Positions 1 through 11,600 of a stretch of 64,000 nucleotides of DNA are shown piece by piece. Source of the stretch: Rhyacophila brunnea (Eukaryota > Arthropoda > Insecta > Trichoptera > Rhyacophilidae); NCBI GenBank assembly GCA_022495005.1, contig JAGYXB010000096.1:682001-746000 (forward strand). The letters are read 5' to 3'. The translations under genes were made by a program, and so were the position numbers. Position 1 is the first letter of the stretch, and each line of letters begins with the position of its first letter. Below the pieces are notes generated by a model. That model had not been told where the DNA came from. It worked only from the letters and a program-made list of their open reading frames with translations, and did no database searches.

Positions 1-61
1 ATAATAATGCTTGTTGCAATAATTTAATGAAGAGCTGAAGATTAAATGAATACAAGTGAAC

Positions 62-200
62 TAATTTTTTAATACTACATACAAGTCACAGAAATAACCA
101 GGCTTTGAAAAAAAAACCCATGGACATATTGTGACCTCACCGGGAATCCCCGGATGAAAAGTTAGTGCCTTACGCATTGGACTACGGGGGCCGCTTGAAT
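62..200 (-). repeat. tRNA-derived SINE, family B copy
   Basis: Read on the minus strand, this begins with a tRNA-like head (GTAGTCCAATGCGTAAGG, an A-box-like stretch), then a degraded B-box region followed by GTGAGGTCACAATATG and CAAAGCCTGG. The same order of blocks is found on the plus strand at 45373-45572 and 60690-60850, so it is a dispersed family and not a tRNA gene. The short ORF across it has no coding meaning. Confidence 0.6.
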
Positions 201-2639
201 AAAGTGCAAATATAATTTTTACGTAATTTTTTACAATGTTTTGAAAATTAAGACTTGTTCTCAAATGATTCATTACATATTATTATTATTCCATGAAAAA
301 ATATTGATATTTCTTTATTACATATTAATGTTTTTAGTGTTTTATGGACAAGTCAGACACAAAACAATCAAATTAGTATGTTTCTATGAAAAAAATAACA
401 TTTTATTACACACAGAACATCATAAAATGTAATCCAATGTCGGGCTTAATATGCTTATAAGTTTTCACGTGTGAACCCTGCTTCACACATAAATAGGTGC
501 ATATTATGTCACTTCTATTCGTTTAATCTTCAGCTCAATTAATAATTGAATCAACAGAATAAGGCTGAAGCAATATTTAATATGGATTCATAAAACTATT
601 CTTTATTTTCAATCAAAATAATCAGCTAATGGAATTCATTCCTCGGTAAAAGGTAAAAATTAAAGAAACTAGGCTGCCTTATAGTAAAATGTAAACTAAA
701 ATTAATGCGAAAAGCCACAATATTAAATAAATAATAATAGTAAATGAAAAAGTCTTATAAAACTAAAACAAATGTGCTCATGAAAGCTTACATTAAAAAA
801 AATATGTAAAAATATAAAATGCATTAAGATGAACAAATAAATGCAAAACCAGAAAAATACATTAAGTAGTGTGTAATACTTATTGGTAATTGAGAAACCA
901 GCCGCCTGTAAGGAGATCAATTATTTAATACATTCTATTTGTATGAAACTGAATAGCTTAGTTTAGTTTATCACCTCGACTAGCAAGTGTTTGTAATGTG
1001 TGCATACTAGATGCACGTCTGCAGTATTGATGCTTCTAGAATTTTAAATTCACGTTTCGGTGGCTCCCCCGCGAATAATACTGACATGCATTCTGCATCA
1101 ATGTTTCATATGTTTCAATGTTATTCGCATAAAAAAACCCTGCGAATTTTAATGACGGTGTCCTAGAACATGAGTCATGTTTTGTTAAAACAATTCCAAA
1201 AAACAAATTTTTTGATCGTATGAATTTTTCTTTGGTATATTATAATTATTTCAAAAGTGTTATTTTGATTTATTGTTTTGTGATAGTACTTTTTTGTTCA
1301 ATCGAATCTCCCGAGAAATTGACTTGACATCCACATAGCCAGTTGTGAGGAACAGAGCGTTGAAAGATTTAATTTTTGTTGGTGCAAATGCCTCATTCGA
1401 TGGGAAGTGTGAATAAAACCAGTAGCAGTTTTCGATGAAGCGGTCGCTGCAACAAGAAGTGCCAGTACGCTAAAAAGACAAGTATTGTTCTGGCACTCTC
1501 AATTTTATTACAATCAGAAGGTATAAGCTTTTAACCCAAGCCAACGATTCTCAAAAAATAAAGCAGAGCATTGGTGATGTCTTTGGTTGAACACGTAGCA
1601 CATCAACAATGTATAGAGGTCGAGGATTGTACTTGAAAACAAATAAACCGATGCTAAGGCGAGCGACAGAAACATGCATTCCGCGATATGAAAGCTACGA
1701 TTATAATACTAGACATGTTGGAGGGTCGGCGGCCATCTTGAGCGGGCAATCTCGTGCGAGATCAACGGAACAGAGAGCGGGGCCGTCTGCCCATGAAGTG
1801 CCAAGGGTGACCTAAGGAGCGTCGACTCTTGCGGGCCGGCGAGAGACTGCAAAAAACATTGAACAATCAGTTTAATTTTACCTTCACCAGGAAACAATAT
1901 CAAGGCAAATGAAAGAGGTAGTCTAGAACGGTCATCACCAGCATAAAATGCATTCTTAACCACAATTAGTATTATGTGATGCCAAATTGTTATATCGGTT
2001 GTCACCTGATGAAGATATCACGTTGCCGCCTCTGAACCTTGTTAGTTGTTTCGTGCATAGCATAACATGAATAGTAGAAGACTTAGTCAAACAGAATTTA
2101 AATTCAAATTCCATCAAGTACCTTCGGTCAATAGTATAATTTTTTTTTTAAACTAAAAATAGTTATTTAGCTGTCTCTTCTATCATTTATAAAGTTATGT
2201 TATATCTTTGTGATATAAACCCAACCATGTCACTCTGGATACCCATGGCTATCTAGGTATATGGAATGAACATAGTAAGATATTGCGCATGTAGCATGCT
2301 ATCCCTTTCTAAAATATTGCTGTCAAATGATGTCACCCAGCACACTGACTAAACAAAAATTTATATAATAAAGTTGTCAAACGAGAAGCATAGGAAAGTG
2401 ATAATGAATAAACTAAATAAAAACAATTCAAACGGTGAAATATGTAGCGTTCGAGTGCTATGAAAACAATCATCATCATTTAGGGCACTAAAACCCTTGG
2501 CAGGTCTTGGGAGTCTTTCAAAAACTGCCTCTATCCTGGACGGTCTAACGCTGACGCTCTCCAGTTCCATTGACCGAAGATTATTAAATCTCCTATATTT
2601 TTCGCCATCATTCACAGCGAAAATCCATATCTGATTCTT
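201..2639. other. No gene recognised; AT-rich non-coding DNA
   Basis: Only short ORFs occur here, without recognisable domains or plausible splice structure. About 1610-1860 is more GC-rich than its surroundings but its reading frames are closed on both sides and match nothing I know. The stretch 2460-2620 is also less AT-rich and may be an old transposon fragment, but I could not identify it. Confidence 0.5.
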
Positions 2640-2682
2640 ATAAGATCATTTGGGCCTCCAGCGTAGACAGATTTAGTTAACT
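2640..2682 (-). repeat. Fragment of SINE family A tail
   Basis: The string AAGATCATTTGGGCCTCCAG resembles the GATCATATGGGCCTCCACAG block in the tails of the better SINE A copies at 25567-25812 and 33829-34077. Only about 40 bases are left. Confidence 0.4.
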
Positions 2683-3984
2683 ACTATTCTTCCAGTCACT
2701 GACTTATCGATACAATAATTATGCTCATCTAAAAGTTAGACTTGATTGTACTCAAAAATTGGGTCAATTGAATTAGAAAATTTATTTGTGATATTTTCTT
2801 ACTCGTGTTCCGGAGTATCGGGATAAAATCGGTGATCATTGTTTTGGTCGGTGACGCAGCGAGGTGTTTCAATTCCAAACGGGCTGTACAGCTTTGTCGG
2901 AGTACGGCCCAATACCTAATGGAACAGCAATAGAGATTAATGACACGATCCTCATATTTTAGATATTACATATTACAATGACATAAGTAAAATATGTAGA
3001 TATATTGTTGAGATTTTTAAAGCATTTGTTGCTGTGAACACCATGAAACAAGGTGTGAGTAATTTCATTAATTGTTGATCATTGAACAAAAAACTAATAA
3101 GTATGTTATATAATATAATTTCACAAATGGAATGAGTGCGGTGTTATTATTATTGGTTTTCATCAATCGAAAACAACACCGAAAAGCCCTTTTATTTGTT
3201 ATGCTTCAAACGTGAAACAGTACCTGACGACATCTTCCCTGCGGTGTCCCAGGAGTGTGGCAAGGAGTGTTTGGAGCTTCCGTCAAACGTTGACGTCTCC
3301 GTGTACCCATTTGAAAGTGCTGAGGAAAGAAAACAATATTCGGTTATTAAATATATAGAAAGTCGCACAGCGCACCATTAAAGAATGCATGTTGGGAAAA
3401 AGGCACTGGGATCGAAAAAGAAATAAATGGGTAAAGGAGTAAGCAAGGGTATTGAATATAATACAAAGTCTAAAGACCATGGGCAGGATATCACTCGAAG
3501 AATAGACTATTGCTCAATAAATCTTATCATCAATTGGTAGAGGTGTTATATGCCTCAATCAATCAATGAAATAATCATGATAAGCTATCATGAAGATCAT
3601 GAGAAACTGAGGACTGAACGAATGCAAGTAATGCATTGGTGACCAAGTCGGGTAAACAACTTCAAAGTTAAAAATTCATTATAAATTCAACAAAACTATT
3701 TTCAACATTCTGTAAATTTGGTCTTGTTCTCCCAAGGGAGGGCAATAATTGTGTTCAATCAAATCGCTTCGGATATTGATATATTCCATTTACGTGAGTG
3801 GTGGTGTTGTTTTATAAGGTCTAATTAGTTCGCATCGTGTTTCTTTATACACACTACCATCGTTTGTTTTTTTTTGCCGAACCCAGGATTCGAACCTAAA
3901 ACCCACATGATAAAAAACTATCAAGAATGGCAGTTTCCATTTCCACCGCATATAAGTCTGAAAAAATATGTGACTTATGTCACA
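2683..3984. other. No gene recognised
   Basis: A plus-strand ORF at 3136-3381 (81 aa) contains four cysteines but no motif I recognise, and no splice partners were found. Near 3876-3950 the words AACCCAGGATTCGAACCT look like the antisense B box of a SINE A head, weakly. Confidence 0.4.
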
Positions 3985-4238
3985 GAGACATTATAGATAG
4001 ACGATTATTTTTTGACTATTATCTATTATGATATGGTTAGACAAAGCGTAATTGAATTTGAAAAAACTAACCAACACCTTAAATTGTAGACTTAATTCAA
4101 TGAAAACAAATACGTATTACTAACAAAGTTTATTGTGGACTATTTGTCGGGTGTTAACAGCCTACCTCCACCCTTCGCCACGGGTAGATAGCAGTAGCGA
4201 AGGGTGGAGGTAGGCTGTTGGTTAGTTTTAAAAAAAAA
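3985..4238 (+). mobile_element. Foldback MITE, family F1 (truncated copy)
   Basis: This is the right half of a MITE family seen in full at 40269-40650. It includes ATAGATAGACGA, TTGAATTTGAAAAAACTAACC, AATGAAAACAAATACGTA and ends in CAGCCTACCTCCACCCTTCG. It abuts a second copy whose left terminus (GCGAAGGGTGGAGGTAGGCT) is the reverse complement of this end, so two copies lie end to end with about 15 bases between them. Confidence 0.65.
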
Positions 4239-4485
4239 AAAACTTTGCCTAAGCCAAGCCATAACAGTTTTAGTATATTTTAGGCGATGTGACAAAATTT
4301 TGCACACTTTTTCATTCATACCTACTTGGTTTTCGCAGGGTTTAATTGAATTTTAAAAACTAACCAACACCGTTTGTATATTAGTCTTATTTCAATGAAA
4401 ACAAATACGTATGACTGACAAAGTTTGTTGACTACCTATTTATTTATGGCAGATTTTAACAGCCTACCTCCACCCTTCGCCACTG
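4196..4485 (+). mobile_element. Foldback MITE, family F1 (second adjacent copy)
   Basis: It starts with the terminal repeat GCGAAGGGTGGAGGTAGGCT, followed by TTGGTTAGTTTTAAAA, a middle part with TTTTAGGCGATGTGACAAAA, and the opposite arm with AATTGAATTTTAAAAACTAA. It ends with CTACCTCCACCCTTCGCCAC near 4483. The two arms are inverted copies of each other, as in the other members at 15140, 25508 and 40269. Confidence 0.65.
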
Positions 4486-4727
4486 AGAGATACGAATGTA
4501 GTTTTTGTTTTTAATGAACGATTATATTTTATTATGGAATTATTAAAATACCACTTGCCGAGGCCACGTAGTCCGTATAAATGTGACATATTTCGGACAC
4601 TTTAAAAAACAACCTTGCACCCCTAAGAAATTTCAAGGCTATATTATCCACTTGAAAAAATATACTATTATATAATGATATAAATGAAACCGACTCGTTC
4701 TCAGCTGACACTAGTAGCTTTGTGTAA

Positions 4728-5084
4728 TTATATGATACTTTTAGACTGAAAAATCGATAACACTTCCTTTATTGAAAATGATAAAATCAAATTTAGACTC
4801 GCCTGGGAAAATGATCCGAATGTCGTTCGAACGCGTTTAAATGTTTTTGATATTTTCTCTGCGCCATTTCGTAAAACTTTGCGTGAATTCGCTAAATTCA
4901 TTCTCGTCAAGACGCCGGGATTGCAATTCACAGCGAAATTAGACTTTTCTCTGATCGGGCTACCAGACGGTTCGTCCCGAAATTTTTCCTCCAGATTCCT
5001 GCATATCTTCTTGCTATCGTTGATAGAATCGTCGCAATCTCGAGACGAAGGTCTGAACGAGAGAATTTTGCTGTCGGATCGCAT
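4728..5084 (-). CDS. Hypothetical protein, 118 aa, unrecognised
   Basis: This minus-strand ORF is less AT-rich than its surroundings and is rich in Ser, Lys and Arg. It starts MRSDSKILSFRPSSRD and contains a basic stretch followed by RVRTTFGSFSQ near residue 90. No domain is recognised, and no signal peptide or membrane segment is visible. The first 90 or so residues look more protein-like than the hydrophobic end, so the last part may be intron read-through; a GC-type donor (CAG followed by GCGAGT) falls just after FGSFSQ, but no partner exon was found. It points away from ZAD gene 1, whose start codon is 577 bp away, so the two could share an upstream region. It may equally be a chance ORF or part of an old element. 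Confidence 0.3.
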   Translation of the reverse strand: MRSDSKILSFRPSSRDCDDSINDSKKICRNLEEKFRDEPSGSPIREKSNFAVNCNPGVLTRMNLANSRKVLRNGAEKISKTFKRVRTTFGSFSQASLNLILSFSIKEVLSIFQSKSII

Positions 5085-5660
5085 TTTAATTGAATATTTA
5101 AAACTTTTATCTGATTACAAAAAATGACTGCATAAGACGTTATTCGATTGACACCCCACTACAATTCAAATTTCCCTTTGTTTGGAACGATATTTTATTT
5201 GACATCGATCCGTAACCAACACACGAAAAAAAAATAACGGTTATAATAAGGTACATGAAAAATTAATCTTCCCTAACCGCTAATCGTATTCACTACGGCT
5301 GTAAAAAAAATATTTACATTATAAATTAAATCATTAAAAAAAGATTATAAATTTCGAAATAATTGAAAAAAATGTATTGAAAACATTTAAATAATCTTGC
5401 ACATACCTACGTAATTATTCAACAGCACACGGTGCATGTATACATATTAAATATAATTTAGGTTATATTGTTCTCAAGTTGTCAGCTTGATACAGCTGTC
5501 AAATCAGCAATTTCCGAAGTGACAGTTAGTTCAATCGTATCTTATCTATGGTTCAATCCTGCCTCTTTGACGTTTTGTGTGTTTGTACTGAAAATGTTAA
5601 ATTAAAATAAACTATTTTATTGAGAATTAATGATTAACTAATTGACCGATTCCAATCGAA
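5085..5660. promoter_or_regulatory. Upstream region of ZAD gene 1 (possibly shared)
   Basis: This non-coding stretch precedes the ATG of ZAD gene 1 and, on the other strand, the 118-aa candidate ORF. I see no clear TATA box; the region is very AT-rich until about 5460 and then less so. The role is inferred from position alone. Confidence 0.3.
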
Positions 5661-8600
5661 ATGTCTTATGTAAACTTACTCAATATTTTAATTGATAGAT
5701 GTCGAATTTGCCTGGAGGACGATGGAACTATTGACATATTAACAACCTCCGCGCTCCAAAAGAACATTGAGTTGTGTACCGATATCATGGTAAGAATATT
5801 AGTATTAACGTCAATATATTCAAATCGAATACATGACAATTATCAATCATGCAATTCGAGGTTTGGGTGATGGGGTTAGAAGGCCAACTCATAGAGTTGA
5901 AAGGTAAACATTGGCAAATATGCTATATCGCACCACATTGTTAACATACATTTATTATTTTCTGTCCCAAATAGGGGCTCTATAATAAAACAAGGACAAA
6001 TAAATATCTATACATGTGTGTTTATAAAGTAGTGGATCCCAGGTTCAAATCCTGGGTCTGCCATATACACATTGTTTTTCAATTTGTGTTTGCAACCTAA
6101 TAGGTGAGCAACTGGTTTACAACCATTTTTCGTAAAAACAAAAAAATCTGTTAATATCTGTGGAGGCCCGTATGATGATTTTATTAGGATCGGATATTGT
6201 CAAATAATAATATATAGTTTAGTCAGTTTAGTGTGTGAGGTGTTTCGCTCATGGAGAAACTAAAATCTGACGAATTGGTTGCAGATGGAACTCATAAACC
6301 GGCCAAAGACTGATGCTTCGTACACGGCGCTACTGAAACCCACTTACAATAATAATCTCATCCTCAAACTGTCAAACCCATTGTCTTTCATACTTCATTC
6401 TAAGCTTTTTTCCCTAATATCTTAACGGGAATATTCTGACAGCCTGTAATTATACAGGCAGGAGTATTTCTCAACTTCTATCACAAATTTTAAATTAAAA
6501 TTCGGTTTGCCCATCTTTAACTTTTGATGTCTTGACTTATTGCTTGTTCAGTTCAGTTCAATGCAATGTTTGCAATGTTTTCACATGTTTCTGTGTTTCT
6601 TCAGTAAGTTGTGTTAGGATACTGGGGGATTGTTTATGGAAAAGACCACCTACTGTCACTGGCCATTCATGCGCGCTTGCCTCTGTCATCCTGTTAAATT
6701 TTCATGAAAAACAATTGAATCATAATAAGTACTTACATAGTATAAATAGGTGTACATATCGTAAGTTTATTTTGATTTTTACATTGTATTTATTTGACTA
6801 TATGGAGTACTGTATCTTTACCCAATATTTATACAGTATTCCGATGGCCTAGTGGTCGGTTTATAATGTCGGGGTCCCAAGTTCGAATCCTGGGTCTGAC
6901 AAATACACATATTGTTTTTCAATTGTGTTTGGAGTCAGAGTATGAACCTAATGGGATGATCAAGTGGCTATTGGTTCGGATACATTATGATGCATGCCAC
7001 GTACTGTCATGCTGTCACAGCAACAAATTTAGTCTATGGTTTCGTCATTCCGCCGAATATTTTGAACGATCACTATCTCTATAAATTCAATAATGGAGAG
7101 TGCTACAGAAACAGCCCGAAATTCACATTATTAATAGTACGAGGGTGGGTCAATAAGTCCTTAGAAAAGCCGACAAGTGGCGCGACTAGTACTGTAAGCG
7201 GTTTGTTTTCATGCAGCGGCACTACCGATTCAGTATGCTGCGAAGTTTCAATCAGATTGGTCGGGTTGTTGTGTGTTTCTCGTACATTTAAAAAAAAAAT
7301 TTGCTTGTGGAAAATGGAAAAATGGAAAATGGAGAAAATTGAGTTTAGAGCTGTTATTAAACATTTTAATATAAAAGGGTTAACAGCAAAGGAAATAAAA
7401 AATGAGTTGGATTTAGTTCACGGCATATCTGCTCCTTCACTTGCAACTATTTATAACTGGTTAAATGAATTTAAACGTGGTCGTACATCAACAAAGGATG
7501 AACCACGCTCAGGACGCCCTGTAGAGGTGACTACACCAGAAATGATCAATAAAATCCACGATATGGTGTTAAGTGACCAAAGATTAAAGTTGAGTGAGAT
7601 AATTGAGGTTACAGGGATCTCAAAAGGTAGCGTCATTTCTATTTTACATGACAAATTGGGCATGAAAAAAATTTCTGCAAGATGGGTGCCGCGTTTGCTC
7701 ACAGTCGACAATAAACGCAATAGGGTGGTGGCCTCTAAAGCCCTGTTGTCGCTCATGCAACGCAATCCGGATGAATTTTTTCGTCGCTTTGTGACTGTAG
7801 ATGAAACATGGATACACCACTATACTCCCGAGACGAAAGAACAGTCAAAGCAGTGGATTGCGAAAGGCAAACCATGTCCAAAGAAGGCGAAAACCGTAAA
7901 ATCAGCTGGTAAGGTTATGGCTACTGTATTTTGGGATGCACGTGAAATTATTTTCGTTGACTATTTGGAAAAAGGAAAAACAATAACAGGGGATTATTAT
8001 GCATCTTTATTGGACCAGCTAAAAAACGAAATTGAAGAAAAACGGCCTCATTTAAACAGGAAAAAAATCCTCTTTCATCAGGACAATGCCCGTGTTCACA
8101 CATGTTTACGATCAATGGCTAAAATTGAAGAATTGAAGTTCGAATTGGTCGACCACCCACCGTATTCGCCAGATTTAGCCCCCAGTGACTTTTTCCTTTT
8201 CCCAAACTTAAAAAAATGGCTAAGTGGACAACGTTTTTTTTCAAATGAAGAAGTCATCGATCGGACAAATGCTTATTTTGAGGACCTTCCGAAAACTTAT
8301 TTTTCTGACGGTTTAAAAAATTGAGAAACGCCTAACCAAGTGTATTGAGCTCCAAGGAGATTATGTTGAGAAATAAAAAAAAAATACAAAAATAAAAACT
8401 GTTTTAATGCTTTTTTCTAAGGAATTATTGACCCACCCTCGTATTTATTTCATCTATGTTTTAATTGTGTTTTTTTTTTGTCGATATGGAGCACGGTCTT
8501 ATCATTGATTTTTCAATTTCTAGGTAGAAATAACCACAAGGAAAATATATTTTTCTTTTTACTTCAGGTTCTGGGAGATGATGATTTTCCAAAAAGTATT

Positions 8601-11600
8601 TGCGCCTCGTGCAATGAATTAATTCTGACCTCTGTTCGATTACGTTCGCTAGCCACTGAGACAGACACAAGGTTGAAGAGAATCAAAAATTCAGAGGAAT
8701 CCGTAGAACTTGTAAGTCTATATAAGTGTAGGTATCTACTTCGACAGTAGATAGGTGATGCAGATGAAAGACGGTTGTAGTTGTCCGTGATGATGGAGAA
8801 GCAAGAGTTTATTTACTGTTACATAAGTACTGGGGTACAATCGGGACTATAATTATAATAAGTACATTGGCAATACGGTGCAATGTGTTTCTACCGGAAA
8901 CTTATAATCGAATTACCTTTCAATCAATTGTGATACGCTATTTATTGACGTACCTACTCACAATCAAAATAATATCTAAAAATTATATTTTGGAAATAAC
9001 TATTAAAATTCAGTCAGCTATTTTATAAGGAGTTTGCGTCATCGGATATAGCTGACTATATTGTGAAAAACGGATATGCAGAAATTATCATGGCAGTTAG
9101 TTATTTACTGAGTTTGCCATAATTGGACACTACGGGAAATTGATATTTAATATCGCCGATCAATATGCTGACACGGATTGATTTGTTTATCCTCATATAA
9201 GTACAGTGAAACCCTATTTTTCGTTTTTGTGAAGGGGCTGATAAAAAAAATGCTAATAGAGCGAAAATATGTTTTAAATTATTTTTTATTGAAAAATCAT
9301 GCAAATTGGTTTTGTGCATATTGTTGGCTTATCAACTCTCATCCCTAATTGGCTAAAATAAAAAATCATATTTTGTGGTTATGTATCAAAATAGTCAACA
9401 CGCTGATTAAAAGTCAACTGTAGGTACATTATTCACACTTCAGAGACATGCCTTAGTGAAAAAATGATGAGTACCTCCGCTACACGGAAGTACATTGGAA
9501 CATGTATATGTCTGAGAGCGATTGAAGACACATATCCACATTCCAATGTACTTCCATGTAGCGAAGGTACTCAGCATTTACCCACTAACCAAATATTTTT
9601 TTCAAAATTGGTTTTTTTACCCAGGCAAGTGGTAAAACATATACATGTTAAAATTGCCTACCAATCGCATTCTATAAACTCGGCCTTGGGCACTGCAGCA
9701 TGCACATAAACACAAACTGGCATACTAAACAATCTCTCTATTAAAATCGGCTGCGTTCCATTATGGATGATTGTAAATTATTCTTTTTTGCAGGACTTAT
9801 TCAACGACTGCACACCAAACATTGAAGTTTCTGAAGACATTTACTGCCCAATACAAAATATAATAACCAAAGACGACTCCGTGCCACCTGGCAATCCAAA
9901 TTCCACAAACCCAAAGACGACAAGAAGAAGGAGAAAACGTATAGTTATACCCGCAGATGATATACAGAATGAAAGCGATAGTTTCATGAAAAAAATACGG
10001 TACCTCGGCAATCCAGTATTGAAACTTGAGGATACGGATCACGATCGAGTAAGCACAGTATTAAATCGTCGTTGAATTGATAAAACATCCGATGTGATAG
10101 AATTGAAATTTTACAGGAAACAAAAAACTTTTATGATCACAAAAATAGGTAATAAGTAATTAATAAGATACAATTAATCTAAAAGCCAGTCACCGTGGAT
10201 TTATTTAGAAAAAATAGTATTATGGCATTACAGAGATAGGCCAATCCGCCATAATACCCCGTTTACACATGCATAGATGTACTGTGCACAGTAAGAAAAC
10301 GTATGGGGAAACATGTATTATCCTCCAGTTGGCAAGATTGCGTGCATGAATCAAACAAGTTTGGAAGTTTCCTAATTGTGATGATTTTTTACGCGCAAGT
10401 AAGATCTGCGCCTGTGCAGTAGAACAATAATGGCGAACCTGCTGGTAAAAAAAAGAACTGCTCATTTGAGGTTAACCATTCCATTAATCTAAAGATGGCA
10501 CTGGGTTAACCGATTTTCAATATGTCCTGTCAAAAAAGTAGTATAAAATGACAACATCGCGTCTCGCTTACTCTTGAAGAATGAGATTCGAGAGACAGTT
10601 AGCACTTTTACGTGTAAACAGTTATTGTAATGATAGTTTAAAATAAGTACTATTGCCGACAGTAATTCCATGCACGTTTACAGATACTACAATACATAAT
10701 AAAATACAAAATATAAAAATGATTTAATTACAAATAACAACCGACGTAATAATAAAGTAAAAGAGAAAGTAGTATTCCTATGTAAATATTAAAGTAAAAT
10801 GATAAAAACAATAACAAATTTAACATATTTAACACATCCACGAATATAATATAGTTCAAAAAAATAAATCAACCTTTATGGTGCCATCAAACAAGTTAAT
10901 CGCACTATACACAACATAATGAAACATCACAGCCGTCCTGCGACAGGGTATCATGAAGACCGCAGAGTTATGAGTGATATTGGTGGGAACATAAAAATTA
11001 ATATTTGCCAGTATAGACAAATTTTAAATGTAACCCACGAAGAAGTAAAAAGAAATGCTTTGAAAGAGCAACCACTTTTCGGGTCGATCAAGGTTTTGAA
11101 GCCATGTTCGCTTTATTAATTTATGACAGAATTGAAAAATTCAATCAATTGTACCAATATTGATGCGCGTTTCTTTAAACTTTAATGCATACATATTATG
11201 GTACAAATCGAAAATAACATTTTCTTCAATACGTGTTTAAGTTTATCCCATATTTCCAAAACTTGTTACAACCTCTCAGAGAAAGCAACCCACGTCCTAT
11301 TATTTTATTTGACGTATAATGTCTATTTCGATACACTTAGGGGTCGCTCGACCCTTTTGAATGCAATATAGTAAACTGTTTGTGAAAAATGATGATTATT
11401 GCACATATAAATGGTAATAATTTGAACGAAATATGCAATCAAACATCTTCATTTATTGCGAACAGGTCACCGCATTGCATTCGAAAATCATCAATAACTA
11501 GCAATACCAACGTAATTCCCAATCAGTGTCACGGCTTGAATATTGTCAGCCTCGATATACATGGCAAACTTTCCATTGTAGTTTGTAATTGACTATATCG

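Noticed and set aside
1609..2005. Overlapping ORFs on both strands in a GC-richer patch
   Set aside because: No recognisable protein, no splice signals that extend either frame, and no similarity to other parts of the window.
6987..7328. N-terminal extension of the mariner ORF (114 extra residues)
   Set aside because: It starts outside the element, before the TA at 7138. Only the part from the Met codons at 7314/7329 resembles mariner transposase.
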